The notes below the pieces were generated by a model, which had not been told where the DNA came from, ran no database searches, and saw only the letters and a list, made by a program, of their open reading frames with translations. Position numbers and translations under genes: made by a program. A stretch of 64,000 bases of DNA, from NCBI RefSeq assembly GCF_022812285.1, contig NZ_CP093300.1:4601171-4665170 (forward strand). The letters are read 5' to 3'. The stretch comes from Alkalihalobacillus sp. LMS39 (lineage in GTDB: Bacteria > Bacillota > Bacilli > Bacillales > Bacillaceae_F). Below, one piece after another: positions 31,615 to 41,124 of this stretch. Each line of letters opens with the position of its first letter. Within the stretch, counting starts at the first letter, position 1.

Positions 31615-32862
31615 TTACAAGCTTAATGTTGAATACATCGGAAATTTCGCTGTTAGTGCATCAACACGTGAAGCTGCTTCTTTTAATGATTCTTCATTTT
31701 CGATGTTTTTCAATGTAAGGGCAATAATAGAGCCTAATTCTTTCATTGCTTCGTTATCTAACCCACGAGAAGTCACAGCTGCTGTTCCAATTCGAATTCC
31801 ACTTGTTACAAAAGGACTTTCCGGATCAAAAGGAATTGCATTTTTGTTTGTTGTAATTCCAACGTCATCTAATGCTTTTTCAGCTACTTTTCCAGTTAAA
31901 CTTAAGCTTTGTAGGTCAAGTAATAATAAATGATTATCCGTACCACCTGATACAAGGTTAATTCCTTCTGCATTCAATGCTTCTGCTAATGCTTTCGCGT
32001 TAGAGACGATGTTTTGTGCATATGTCTTGAACTCAGGTTTGAGCGCTTCCCCAAACGCTACTGCCTTCGCTGCGATTACATGCATTAATGGACCACCTTG
32101 GATTCCAGGGAAAATCGATTTGTCGATTTTCTTACCAAATTCTTCTTTACAAAGAATCATTCCTCCACGAGGACCACGTAATGTTTTATGTGTTGTTGTT
32201 GTTACAAAGTCAGCATAAGGTACTGGGCTTTCATGAACTCCCGCTGCCACTAAACCAGCAATATGAGCCATGTCTACCATTAAGTATGCCCCTACTTCAT
32301 CCGCTACTTCACGGAATTTTTTGAAGTCGATTGCTCGAGGGTATGCACTTGCTCCCGCAACGATAAGTTTTGGTTTATGTTCTTTTGCTAATGCTAACAC
32401 CGCATCATAATCAATTTGTTGCTTTTCTTTATCTACACCGTACTCAACGAAATTATATTGAACCCCACTAAAGTTAACTGGGCTACCATGAGTAAGGTGA
32501 CCACCGTGAGAAAGGTTCATCCCAAGAACAGTATCCCCTGGCTCTAAAATGGTAAAGTATACAGCCATGTTTGCTTGTGCACCTGAATGCGGTTGAACAT
32601 TGACATATTCAGCACCAAATATTTCTTTTGCACGGTCACGGGCTAAGTCCTCAACGATATCAACATACTCACAGCCACCATAGTAACGACGACCAGGATA
32701 TCCTTCCGCATATTTATTTGTTAAGACTGAGCCTTGCGCTTCCATTACAGCTTCACTGACAAAGTTTTCAGAAGCAATCATTTCAATTTTGTCCCGTTGA
32801 CGACCTAACTCCTGTTTAATCGCCTTGTATACGTTAGGGTCTTGATTTTTTAAGAATTCCAT
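31615..32862 (-). CDS. glyA: Serine hydroxymethyltransferase
   Basis: PLP enzyme that converts serine and tetrahydrofolate to glycine and methylene-THF, a main source of one-carbon units. It is 415 aa; the PLP lysine lies in [17 protein letters not shown], and the N-terminus has the usual [13 protein letters not shown]. The gene stands between ywlG and upp, the B. subtilis order. The 104-bp gap to ywlG shows no riboswitch. Confidence 0.98.
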   Translation of the reverse strand: MEFLKNQDPNVYKAIKQELGRQRDKIEMIASENFVSEAVMEAQGSVLTNKYAEGYPGRRYYGGCEYVDIVEDLARDRAKEIFGAEYVNVQPHSGAQANMAVYFTILEPGDTVLGMNLSHGGHLTHGSPVNFSGVQYNFVEYGVDKEKQQIDYDAVLALAKEHKPKLIVAGASAYPRAIDFKKFREVADEVGAYLMVDMAHIAGLVAAGVHESPVPYADFVTTTTHKTLRGPRGGMILCKEEFGKKIDKSIFPGIQGGPLMHVIAAKAVAFGEALKPEFKTYAQNIVSNAKALAEALNAEGINLVSGGTDNHLLLLDLQSLSLTGKVAEKALDDVGITTNKNAIPFDPESPFVTSGIRIGTAAVTSRGLDNEAMKELGSIIALTLKNIENEESLKEAASRVDALTAKFPMYSTLSL

Positions 32863-32966
32863 CCTTCTTCCCCTTTCATGGTCAAACTCATTATCTTTCG
32901 TGTTTTTTCATCTGCATGTTTCATTTTATCAGAAGTAGGCGTTAAAATCTTCTATTTTTTAAAAAA

Positions 32967-33548
32967 TCACATACATTTTTCATTTGTTTTCTTGTTATTA
33001 TTCGGATATACCGCTCTTTGTCCGCCAATTAACTTCGGACGGGTGACCGCCAACGTCACATGTGCTTGGCCAATTTCCTTCACTGTACTTCGAACCGGTA
33101 CAGCGACATGCTTTAAGTGCATCCCTATTAATGTATCACCTATATCGATACCAGCATCCGCTTTAATGAATTCGACTACAACCGGATTTTTCATTTGTGT
33201 ATACGCATAAGAAGCCATTGCCCCACCAGCGGTTTTCACAGGTAAAACGGTAACTTCTTCAAGATGATGTGCCATTTGTGTTTCTTTTTCAACTACTAAC
33301 GCACGATTTACGTGTTCACAGCATTGAAAGGCAAGAGAAAGTCCATATGTTTTTGCCCACTCATGTAGCGTTTCAAAAATAACTTTGCTCACTTCTTCAG
33401 ATCCACTAGTGCCAATCTTTTCACCTACTACTTCACTTGTACTTGTCCCAACGACAACAACAGCTCCTTCATGAGGGGATTTTGCTGAAATTAAATCGTT
33501 AAGGACCGTTTGTAGGTCTTTTTTTACCGTTGAAAGGTCAATCATCAT
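32967..33548 (-). CDS. ywlG: YwlG family protein (UPF0340/TIGR01440)
   Basis: A 193-aa cytoplasmic protein of the UPF0340 family, assigned from [17 protein letters not shown], the segment [16 protein letters not shown] and its position between rpiB and glyA. No biochemical activity is established to my knowledge. It is 15 bp from rpiB and probably co-transcribed. The last residues ([11 protein letters not shown]) are variable. Confidence 0.9.
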   Translation of the reverse strand: MMIDLSTVKKDLQTVLNDLISAKSPHEGAVVVVGTSTSEVVGEKIGTSGSEEVSKVIFETLHEWAKTYGLSLAFQCCEHVNRALVVEKETQMAHHLEEVTVLPVKTAGGAMASYAYTQMKNPVVVEFIKADAGIDIGDTLIGMHLKHVAVPVRSTVKEIGQAHVTLAVTRPKLIGGQRAVYPNNNKKTNEKCM

Positions 33549-33563
33549 CTGGCCACCTTTCTT

Positions 33564-34004
33564 TTATACGTTTTCGATTGCCATTACTTTGTCGACACGT
33601 CGAGCATGACGACCACCTTCAAATTCAGTTTCAAGCCAAACTTTTGCAATGTCACGAGCAAGACCTGGCCCAACGATGCGTTCACCCATCGCAAGAACAT
33701 TCGTATCATTATGCTCTCTCGTAGCTTTTGCACTAAATGTATCGTGCGCTAGAGCACAACGAATCCCTTTCACTTTATTAGCAGCTATGGACATTCCGAT
33801 ACCTGTACCGCAAATTAAGATGCCTCGGTCCACTTCATTTGATACGACTTTTTCACAAACAGGTAATGCATAATCGGGATAATCAACAGAGTCCGTACAT
33901 TCACATCCAACATCTTCGTACTCAATACCTAGCTCATCCATTAATGCTTTAATTTCTTCTTTAATTTGAAGCCCACCATGATCAGAACCAATGGCTACTT
34001 TCAT
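33564..34004 (-). CDS. rpiB: Ribose-5-phosphate isomerase B
   Basis: Interconverts ribose 5-phosphate and ribulose 5-phosphate (RpiB/LacAB family), 146 aa. The start MKVAIGSDHGGLQIKEEI and the catalytic Cys region GILICGTGIGMSIAANK are intact. It is the ywlF position of B. subtilis. Together with tal (ywjH) it covers the non-oxidative pentose phosphate pathway. Confidence 0.95.
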   Translation of the reverse strand: MKVAIGSDHGGLQIKEEIKALMDELGIEYEDVGCECTDSVDYPDYALPVCEKVVSNEVDRGILICGTGIGMSIAANKVKGIRCALAHDTFSAKATREHNDTNVLAMGERIVGPGLARDIAKVWLETEFEGGRHARRVDKVMAIENV

Positions 34005-34016
34005 TTTCTTCTCCCC

Positions 34017-35315
34017 CTATTGTGTTGAAAACTTTTCAATCGTTATCTTTAGTTTATTCGCTTGCGCAGAAAGTTGGTTCGCTGTTTCAGCTACTTCTAG
34101 GATTAAAGCGGTTTGTTCTTCTGTCGTTGCAGTCATTTCCGTTGCACCTGCTGAAGTTTCCTCAGAGAATGCAGCCACCTCTTGGGTTTGCTTTGTCGTT
34201 TCTAAAATCGCTTTTAACTGATTATCAATTAAACCAGCAATCTCAGTAATCACTGTATTTACATGATGTATTGATTTTTCCATCTCACTGATTGCTTCAT
34301 TTGTTGCTGTACCTTTAACAGATTGTTCATTCGCAACTGTCACTTGAGCGGTAATTTGTTGTACTACTTTTCCAACTTCTGTTTGAATATTATGAATTAA
34401 TTCTGTAATGCCTTGGACAGCTTTCGAGCTTTCATCCGCTAATTTACGGACTTCGTCGGCAACCACAGCAAACCCTTTTCCGTGTTCTCCTGCTCTCGCA
34501 GCTTCAATTGAGGCGTTTAACGCTAGTAAATTTGTTTGTTCAGCAATATCCCCGACAAGAGAAATAATTTCTTCTACTTTTTTCGCTTGGTCATTTAAAC
34601 TTCCAACTGCTTGCAATGATTGTTGATTGTCATTGGCTAATTGCTTAATTCCACTAACAAGACTTTCAATGACTTCTTTACTTTCAGTTAATGTACTCAC
34701 CATTTTTGTAGACGATTGCTTTGACGTATCGGCATGTTCTTGCACTTGTTTTGCAATGGCCGTGACATCCTCCATTGATTGTGCCGTTTGTTCAATGGCA
34801 CTAGCAGACGTCTCTGCTCCACCCGCAATTTCCTGGATCGTACGGTTCACTCTCTCTGCATTATGTGATGCTGCTTCTGTCGCTCCTTGAATGAAAGTTA
34901 CCGTTGTATTCGTTTTTTCAAAATTATCTTCTATATCTTGTACCATGCTTCTTAAACTATGAAGCATTTGATTAAAAGCAAGTCCAACAGCGCGGAGTTC
35001 ATCATCTGATTTAGACACTTCGATATCATCACTAATATTTCCTTCTGCTGCTTTTTTCGCTGCACCTTCTAATTCATGTAAAGGCTTCGTTATAAAGCGC
35101 GCACCGAAATAACAAAGCAGGATTGTCCAAAAGATACCTTTGATTAATGTAAAACTAACAACACCTTCATAACTTAAGCTTAAACTCGATTGCAACCAAT
35201 CCGATAAGAAAAAAATGACGACAGCACTTGAACCATATGTGATGAACGCTAAACTCGTAATGCCGACGACTAATTTTTTTCTAACACTAAACTTATATTT
35301 TGTTTTTTCCCCCAC
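34017..35315 (-). CDS. Methyl-accepting chemotaxis protein
   Basis: Chemoreceptor-type protein of 432 aa from GTG 35315, which has GGGAG nine bases before and avoids the overlap with ywlE caused by a TTG at 35354. Two hydrophobic segments (about 15-35 and 45-70) enclose almost no extracellular domain. A HAMP domain (about 65-120) and a signalling domain follow, whose hairpin tip reads [20 protein letters not shown]. With no sensor domain it may sense from the membrane or cytoplasm. It is inserted between ywlE and rpiB, adjacent in B. subtilis. Confidence 0.92.
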   Translation of the reverse strand: MGEKTKYKFSVRKKLVVGITSLAFITYGSSAVVIFFLSDWLQSSLSLSYEGVVSFTLIKGIFWTILLCYFGARFITKPLHELEGAAKKAAEGNISDDIEVSKSDDELRAVGLAFNQMLHSLRSMVQDIEDNFEKTNTTVTFIQGATEAASHNAERVNRTIQEIAGGAETSASAIEQTAQSMEDVTAIAKQVQEHADTSKQSSTKMVSTLTESKEVIESLVSGIKQLANDNQQSLQAVGSLNDQAKKVEEIISLVGDIAEQTNLLALNASIEAARAGEHGKGFAVVADEVRKLADESSKAVQGITELIHNIQTEVGKVVQQITAQVTVANEQSVKGTATNEAISEMEKSIHHVNTVITEIAGLIDNQLKAILETTKQTQEVAAFSEETSAGATEMTATTEEQTALILEVAETANQLSAQANKLKITIEKFSTQ

Positions 35316-35328
35316 GATGGCACTCTCC

Positions 35329-35772
35329 CTATTGTTCGTTGTTGTATTTTTCAATTAGCCTGTCCACTAATTGTTCAAGCTCAGCTGCTGTTTTTCTATA
35401 CGCCTCCACAGAGTGTCCAAACGGATCAATCACATCACCTTCCCCGAATTGAACAAACTCTTTTAACGTATAGACTTTTTCACTAACATAAGGGGCATTC
35501 AGAATAATCGTTTGCTTATGGCTTTCTGTCATCGTTAAAACAACTGTGGCCCAATGCAAAAGCTCATCTGTTAACGGACTTGATTGATGTTGACCGTCAA
35601 TGCCACGTTCTGCTAGCACTTGTTTTGTACCTTCTGAGGCACCACTACCAATGGCAGCATAGATTCCTGCCGATCGGACCGCTATATCTCCGTTTATCTT
35701 TTCGCGAAGAAGCTTTTCTGCTAAAGGACTTCTACACGTGTTACCTGTACATACGAAAAGAATATTCACCAT
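35329..35772 (-). CDS. ywlE: Low-molecular-weight phosphatase, YwlE-type arginine phosphatase
   Basis: The product (147 aa from ATG 35772, [16 protein letters not shown]) has the LMW phosphatase P-loop with Cys8 as nucleophile and Arg14. The Thr in CTGNTCRS is the residue that, in B. subtilis YwlE, favours phospho-arginine over phospho-tyrosine, so a role reversing McsB kinase is likely. The general acid loop appears as [13 protein letters not shown] near the C-terminus. The synteny with mntP and ywlC supports this. Confidence 0.9.
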   Translation of the reverse strand: MVNILFVCTGNTCRSPLAEKLLREKINGDIAVRSAGIYAAIGSGASEGTKQVLAERGIDGQHQSSPLTDELLHWATVVLTMTESHKQTIILNAPYVSEKVYTLKEFVQFGEGDVIDPFGHSVEAYRKTAAELEQLVDRLIEKYNNEQ

Positions 35773-35864
35773 GAATTTAGGCATCCTTTCTACGTTGGCT
35801 TCTGTTCTCGCATACGACAATCTTTATGAAAAAAAACCTTCTACAATTAATTTTATCCTAACAA

Positions 35865-35887
35865 AAGGGGATATTCAATATCCCCTT
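35865..35887 (-). terminator. Intrinsic terminator after mntP
   Basis: Perfect 11-bp stem AAGGGGATATT/AATATCCCCTT; the minus strand continues TTGTTAGG. It lies seven bases beyond the mntP stop. Confidence 0.8.
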
Positions 35888-35894
35888 GTCGCCC

Positions 35895-36440
35895 CTACAT
35901 TGGCCAAAGTAACTTTATACCAAATCCTAATAAAATACAGCCTCCTAATAACTCACCGTAGGAGCCAATCATCCCTTTAAATTTTGCTCCGGCTAATAAG
36001 CCAATCCATGATAATACCATGCTCATTAGCCCAAATGCCATTACCGTAATCACTGTTTTTGCCCCTAATACACCTAAGCTTAATCCGGCAGAAAAACTGT
36101 CAATACTTACACTTAATGCAAAAACGAACAAACCAAACCCTCTTGTCGCCGCGACACTTTCTTCTTCTTCACGTATGGAAGAAAGGACCATTTGTAATCC
36201 GAGAAATAGCAACAACCCTCCACCAATCATTGTCGCTAACATGCCAAAATGAGCGGAAATTAATCTTCCAACCATAATTCCGAGTAAAGGCATAATGACA
36301 TGAAATGCTCCGATTGTAACGCCAATACGGAAGATTTGACGTAATCGTAACCCCACCATTCCCATTCCTAGTGCGATAGAAAAAGCATCCATTCCTAAAG
36401 CTGTAGCCATAATAAATAGTGTAACGATTTCTCCGATCAC
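35895..36440 (-). CDS. mntP: Manganese efflux pump MntP
   Basis: A 181-aa membrane protein with six predicted helices in two related halves. Each half has the conserved Asp motif: ALGMDAFSIALGMG and ALSVSIDSFSAGLSLG. The MntP (DUF204) family exports Mn2+. It corresponds to ywlD of B. subtilis, between ywlE and ywlC. I see no yybP-ykoY riboswitch in the 61-bp upstream gap. Confidence 0.93.
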   Translation of the reverse strand: MIGEIVTLFIMATALGMDAFSIALGMGMVGLRLRQIFRIGVTIGAFHVIMPLLGIMVGRLISAHFGMLATMIGGGLLLFLGLQMVLSSIREEEESVAATRGFGLFVFALSVSIDSFSAGLSLGVLGAKTVITVMAFGLMSMVLSWIGLLAGAKFKGMIGSYGELLGGCILLGFGIKLLWPM

Positions 36441-36501
36441 AACAATTCCCCCTTGACCATGCTAATCCAATGTATGCACGGACAAGGAGAAATAAGACAA
36501 A

Positions 36502-37545
36502 CTATCTTATAATTATTCCGCCAGCTGCTTTTTCAAGTCGATTCATAATAGCCACACCGACTCCAACTTTAGGGAATGTTTCTGAAAATATAATATCTAC
36601 ATTCTTCTCATTAAAAGCTCTAAGTGAATCGTATAATTGCTTTGCAACGGTTGTGACATCCGCTCGATATCCACAAGCAATTACAACATCTGCTTTATAC
36701 TTGTCTTTCTGTTCTTCTGTTGTTAACACACCGACACGGAGCCCTTCTTGTTGTTGGCTTTGAATAAGCTCGTGAATCATATCCTCATTCTCAACTAGGA
36801 TAAAATCGGCATTCGGTGCATAATGTGTATACTTCATTCCAGGAGATTTTGGTGCTACGTCATGTTGACTTAAAGACTCGTCCACATCTACTCGACCAAC
36901 AACAGCTTCTAGCTGTTCTTTTGTAACTCCCCCTGGACGTAATATCATCGGGTATACTCCTGTACAATCTACTACAGTAGATTCAACGCCAACCCCTGTG
37001 TCCCCCCCATCAATAATGCCAGAAATGCGACCAAGTAAATCCGTTTGCACATGTTTTGCCGCAGTCGGACTCGGCTTACCCGATTGATTGGCACTAGGAG
37101 CCGCTACCGGTAGATTCGCTTCTTCTAATAAAGCTAGTGCAACAGGATGGTCAGGTATCCGAATTGCGATTGTTCCAAGCCCTGCTGTTACATAAGGAGA
37201 CACATCTTTTCCTCCTGTAAACACAAGCGTGAGTGGACCTGGCCAAAAAGTCTTCATTAATGTTTTTGCATAAGCAGGCTCATTTGTCACTAACTGGGTC
37301 GCTTGTTCTATCGTCGCTACATGGACGATAAGAGGGTTATCACTCGGTCTCCCTTTTGCAGCAAAGATTTTTTTTATTGCTTCGTCATTTTTTGCATTTC
37401 CGCCAAGACCATAGACAGTTTCTGTCGGAAAAGCGATAATTTCGTTTTGATTTATCAACAAGGCTGCGTCCTTGATTTCTTTAGTCTTTCGAAGATTTTC
37501 ATTATTTTTATCCACAACCCATTGATAAGTTTGTTTATAACTCAT
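36502..37545 (-). CDS. ywlC: Threonylcarbamoyl-AMP synthase (Sua5/YwlC type)
   Basis: Makes threonylcarbamoyl-AMP for the t6A37 modification of tRNAs that read ANN codons. The 347-aa protein has the YrdC/TsaC domain first (IAFPTETVYGLGGNA, KGRPSDNPLIVHV, APSANQSGKPSPT), then a Sua5 C-terminal domain after the linker KSPGMKYTHYAP. The B. subtilis enzyme (346 aa) has the same two-domain form. Confidence 0.96.
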   Translation of the reverse strand: MSYKQTYQWVVDKNNENLRKTKEIKDAALLINQNEIIAFPTETVYGLGGNAKNDEAIKKIFAAKGRPSDNPLIVHVATIEQATQLVTNEPAYAKTLMKTFWPGPLTLVFTGGKDVSPYVTAGLGTIAIRIPDHPVALALLEEANLPVAAPSANQSGKPSPTAAKHVQTDLLGRISGIIDGGDTGVGVESTVVDCTGVYPMILRPGGVTKEQLEAVVGRVDVDESLSQHDVAPKSPGMKYTHYAPNADFILVENEDMIHELIQSQQQEGLRVGVLTTEEQKDKYKADVVIACGYRADVTTVAKQLYDSLRAFNEKNVDIIFSETFPKVGVGVAIMNRLEKAAGGIIIR

Positions 37546-37678
37546 ATTTTCTCCTCCCTTCTCCGGTGTTTTTACACAATGTAATCCCTTTCTTTTAAAA
37601 AGGGCAAATCTTTAGTCTCTCTCTGCGATTACCTCGATTTGTACCTAACGTTCTTTTTATCATTTTCTGAACAAAAAA

Positions 37679-37709
37679 ACAAGTTATCCCAACCTTGTGG
37701 ATAACTTGT
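37679..37709 (-). terminator. Intrinsic terminator after ywlB
   Basis: Perfect 11-bp stem ACAAGTTATCC/GGATAACTTGT with a 9-base loop; the minus strand continues TTTTTTTG. Confidence 0.85.
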
Positions 37710-37717
37710 GGATAACT

Positions 37718-38155
37718 TTATTCGAATGTCGTAGCCATTACTTTTGTGACACCTGGAACATATTGATGAAAATGTGGTGATTGTCGAATTTTTTCAGGAA
37801 CTTCTTCTTCTTTCACTTCATGAAAGCCTAAATACTCAAAAAATTGAATGGATTGTTTTGTTAGTAAGTACAATGTTTCGACACCTTTCTGTTTCGCAAA
37901 CTGAAGGGCAACTTCTAAAAATTCTAATCCAATTTTGGCATTCCATGATTCTGACTGGATAACTAGGGAGCGTAATAGCCCGTCCACTCCTAAATGTTCG
38001 ATTCCGACAGTACCTACAATCTTTTGTTGTTCTTCCACAACAAGAAAATCATGAATATGCTGCTCAATCCCTTTTTCCTCTAATCCTGCCTTTGCCACGA
38101 GACGTTGAACCGGTAGTAAATCTTTTTCTTCAGCTATTCGAACGACAATACTCAA
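37718..38155 (-). CDS. ywlB: GNAT-family acetyltransferase YwlB
   Basis: A 145-aa N-acetyltransferase domain. The acceptor-side strands contain KIVGTVGIEHLGVDGLLRSL, and the acetyl-CoA region is degenerate but recognisable (AKIGLEFLEVALQFAKQKGV). The start is TTG 38155 with GGAGG eight bases before it. The assignment to YwlB comes from family and position between ywlC and spoIIR. The substrate is unknown. Confidence 0.85.
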   Translation of the reverse strand: MSIVVRIAEEKDLLPVQRLVAKAGLEEKGIEQHIHDFLVVEEQQKIVGTVGIEHLGVDGLLRSLVIQSESWNAKIGLEFLEVALQFAKQKGVETLYLLTKQSIQFFEYLGFHEVKEEEVPEKIRQSPHFHQYVPGVTKVMATTFE

Positions 38156-38280
38156 TGGTGGTTCCTCCTCTTGTACAAGCTATAGTAACTTATATGCAGG
38201 AGACCCGCCTCTTATGACAGTTGCTGTTCACCAATTCAGGAAAAAGAATTATTCGTTCTTGATTCCACTCACCTAAGAAA

Positions 38281-38892
38281 TTAAAAAATCGATTTAAACC
38301 AATCTAACGTGTCAGAGAAAAATTCAACAACGAAAAATGTAACAATAATTTCATCCTCTTCTTCCTCTTCTTCCACTTCTTCTACATCAACCGCATCACC
38401 ATTAGAGAAATCTAAAAAGCATAACGGCGGAAACAATACACACCACCAGTTTTCTCCTTTCCCTTCTCCAAGGGTAATTAATACAGCATCATATGATCCA
38501 GCTGGATACACAAGATTACCATATAATTTTGTTGGGAACTCTACTTCATTAAATTCAACTGTATATTTTTGGTCTAAACCGATGTTCGTTAGTTGTTTTT
38601 CTACAATCGCTTCAATTTCAGGTAAGTTCGCTTGAATCACTTGTTTTGCTTCTTCTAGGCCATCTACATCTTGCACCCAATTGGTAATGGACGCGTTCAC
38701 TTCATCGCGAATTTCACGTTTTAACCATTGGTCTTTTATCGCATCACTATTGGCTAAGATTCGTAATCGAATCGCTTCTTCTTGACTAACATCTTCATGT
38801 AATTCTGCGACAGCTAATTGTTGCTGTCCTTCCCAGCTAATGACTAATACAAATAAAGAGAATAATAGATAAATAATAACTTTATTGTTCAT
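38281..38892 (-). CDS. spoIIR: Stage II sporulation protein R
   Basis: SpoIIR is made in the forespore and secreted to trigger SpoIIGA, which processes pro-sigma-E in the mother cell. The product is 203 aa from ATG 38892 (MNNKVIIYLLFSLFVLVISW) with AGGGG ten bases upstream; the frame runs further up but without a better start. It has a signal-anchor and the conserved IRLRILANSDAIKDQWLKRE and GSYDAVLITLGEGKGENWWC segments. The C-terminal acidic run EEVEEEEEEDE is unusual. Confidence 0.93.
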   Translation of the reverse strand: MNNKVIIYLLFSLFVLVISWEGQQQLAVAELHEDVSQEEAIRLRILANSDAIKDQWLKREIRDEVNASITNWVQDVDGLEEAKQVIQANLPEIEAIVEKQLTNIGLDQKYTVEFNEVEFPTKLYGNLVYPAGSYDAVLITLGEGKGENWWCVLFPPLCFLDFSNGDAVDVEEVEEEEEEDEIIVTFFVVEFFSDTLDWFKSIF

Positions 38893-38969
38893 ATTAACAC
38901 CGCCCCTTTTCACTACACAGTGTGGACAGGTGTTTTGAAAAATAAACAATAAAGTGTTCGACAAATCTC

Positions 38970-39842
38970 TTATTCTATTTTTTCTGTTATTGTCGCAAAA
39001 ACGAGTCGGTCTTTTCCGTTTATATCAAACACCACTTCAATATGAGCCGTTGGGTACATTGCACGAACGAGGGCGGCTACATCTTCTCCTTGTCCCACTC
39101 CTACCTCAAAAGCAATCCAGCCGGTCGACTTTAATATTTGCGGAATTTGGTTCATCAGACAACGATAAAAATCTAATCCATCCATACCACCAACAAGGGC
39201 TCGTTTTGGTTCATGATCGCGAACAACAGGATCTAGGTTTTCAATATCATCGAGTGGAATATACGGTGGGTTTGAAATGACAATGTCCACCTTTTTACCC
39301 TCTTCTAAAAGTGGTTGAAGCAAGTCCCCTTCAATAAACGAAACTTCTGCGCCTAGTCGCTTTGCATTTAGCTTTGCCACTTCCAATGATTCCACAGCTA
39401 TATCAATTCCGATTACGGTAGACTGTGGCAATTCTAGTGCTACTGTAATGGCAATGGCCCCACTGCCAGTTCCAACATCTACAATCGTAAATGACTCTTG
39501 TTCTTTTCCTTTTACCCGTTCAAGTAAGCCATATACAAGCTCTTCGGTTTCCGGGCGTGGAATAAGAACTTCTTCATTTACAGCAAAGGTTCGTCCGTAA
39601 AACTGCTCTTCACCCGTTAAATATTGAAGTGGTATTCCACTTGCAAATTTTTGCACGTCGGCTTTAAACGCTTGCTCGATTTCTTTTGTGATTTCATCTT
39701 GCATCCCCATATACAATTCTGTTCGTGTTTTCCGTAAGTGGAACCGCAACAAAAGTTCAGCCGCTATTTTTTCTTTATTCTGTTGTTCTAAAAAAGAAGA
39801 AGCCCAATGGAGGGCTTCAAATACTTTCAGTTGTCCGGTCAT
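38970..39842 (-). CDS. prmC: Release factor glutamine methyltransferase PrmC
   Basis: Methylates the Gln of the GGQ motif in release factors. The 290-aa protein has the N-terminal helical domain that binds the factor, then a Rossmann methyltransferase with SAM motif IVDVGTGSGAIAI and the catalytic NPPY in VISNPPYIPLDD. The start is three bases after the prfA stop, so its substrate RF1 is made from the same mRNA. Confidence 0.97.
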   Translation of the reverse strand: MTGQLKVFEALHWASSFLEQQNKEKIAAELLLRFHLRKTRTELYMGMQDEITKEIEQAFKADVQKFASGIPLQYLTGEEQFYGRTFAVNEEVLIPRPETEELVYGLLERVKGKEQESFTIVDVGTGSGAIAITVALELPQSTVIGIDIAVESLEVAKLNAKRLGAEVSFIEGDLLQPLLEEGKKVDIVISNPPYIPLDDIENLDPVVRDHEPKRALVGGMDGLDFYRCLMNQIPQILKSTGWIAFEVGVGQGEDVAALVRAMYPTAHIEVVFDINGKDRLVFATITEKIE

Positions 39843-39845
39843 TTT

Positions 39846-40916
39846 TTACTCCTCAGCGTTTTGCATGAGCTCTGCTTGCTCTTCGACTATGAGAGCATCA
39901 ATGATTTCATCGAGCTTCCCTTGCAAAATTTGGTCTAACTTTTGAATCGTTAATCCAATTCTATGGTCGGTTACCCGACTTTGCGGAAAATTATATGTTC
40001 GAATTCGTTCGGAACGGTCACCCGTTCCAACCGCAAGCTTACGATTTTGATCATATTCTTGTTGAGCTTCTCGTTGAAATTTATCATAAACACGTGCTCG
40101 CAAAACTTTCATCGCTTTTTCTTTATTTTTAATTTGTGATTTTTCATCTTGGCATGAAACAACAACACCTGTTGGCAAGTGCGTTAAGCGTACAGCAGAC
40201 ATCGTTGTATTAACACTTTGTCCTCCAGGTCCACTTGAGGCAAATGTGTCAACGCGAATATCTTTATCATGAATATCCACTTCTACTTCTTCTGCTTCAG
40301 GTAAAACTGCTACAGTAGCCGTTGACGTATGAATCCGTCCACCTGATTCGGTGGCAGGCACACGCTGTACACGATGGGCACCGTTTTCATATTTTAATTT
40401 GGAATAAGCACCTTTTCCATTGACACTGAAAATAATTTCTTTATACCCGCCTAACTCAGTTGGCGTGGCTTCAATTACATCAGCCTTCCAGCCTTGCGCT
40501 TCAGCAAAACGAGAGTACATTTTGTATAAATCGCCTGCAAATAATTGTGCTTCATCCCCACCTGCAGCTCCACGAATTTCAACAATAACGTTTTTGTCAT
40601 CATTCGGGTCCTTCGGAAGCAACAGGATACGCAAACGTTCTTCTAACTCTTTTTTCTGACCATTTAATTCACTTATTTCTTCTTTTACCATGTCATACAT
40701 TTCATTATCTAACTTGTCTTCAAGCATCGCTTTTGCATCTGATAATTGCTCCGATACTTCCTTATATTCACGATATGCTTGCACCGTCTCTTCTAAATCA
40801 GCTTGTTCTTTTGAGTAATCACGAAGTTTATTCGTATCGTTAATCACATCGGGATCACTTAATAATTCATTTAGGCGGTCATACCGGTCTTCTAACGATT
40901 GTAATCGATCTAACAC
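39846..40916 (-). CDS. prfA: Peptide chain release factor 1
   Basis: RF1 reads UAA and UAG. It is 356 aa from GTG 40916, which has GAGG eight bases upstream; a GTG nine bases further up (40925) overlaps that RBS. The catalytic [10 protein letters not shown] is intact, and the codon-reading tripeptide of RF1 (PxT) appears as PAT in [13 protein letters not shown]. It is followed by prmC. Confidence 0.97.
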   Translation of the reverse strand: MLDRLQSLEDRYDRLNELLSDPDVINDTNKLRDYSKEQADLEETVQAYREYKEVSEQLSDAKAMLEDKLDNEMYDMVKEEISELNGQKKELEERLRILLLPKDPNDDKNVIVEIRGAAGGDEAQLFAGDLYKMYSRFAEAQGWKADVIEATPTELGGYKEIIFSVNGKGAYSKLKYENGAHRVQRVPATESGGRIHTSTATVAVLPEAEEVEVDIHDKDIRVDTFASSGPGGQSVNTTMSAVRLTHLPTGVVVSCQDEKSQIKNKEKAMKVLRARVYDKFQREAQQEYDQNRKLAVGTGDRSERIRTYNFPQSRVTDHRIGLTIQKLDQILQGKLDEIIDALIVEEQAELMQNAEE

Positions 40917-41124
40917 GAGCTTCACCTCTTATTTCAGTCCATAACAGTATAATTATAGTATAAGCAAGGAATTGAGTCAAAATAAGTATTTTTTTAGTAT
41001 TACCTACGAAAATGGCATCAATACTTCACCCATCTTTACTAGCATACTCAGGATTTACCTTCCTTGTGTCTTTTAGTTTGTTGAGCAGAACAATTGGGAA
41101 ATAATAAGAACGAGGTGATAAAAA

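Noticed and set aside
32863-32966. Glycine or purine riboswitch upstream of glyA
   Set aside because: The gap is only 104 bp and shows no conserved core or terminator structure of either class.
36441-36501. Manganese riboswitch (yybP-ykoY) upstream of mntP
   Set aside because: The 61-bp gap to ywlC is too short and has no matching stem-loops.
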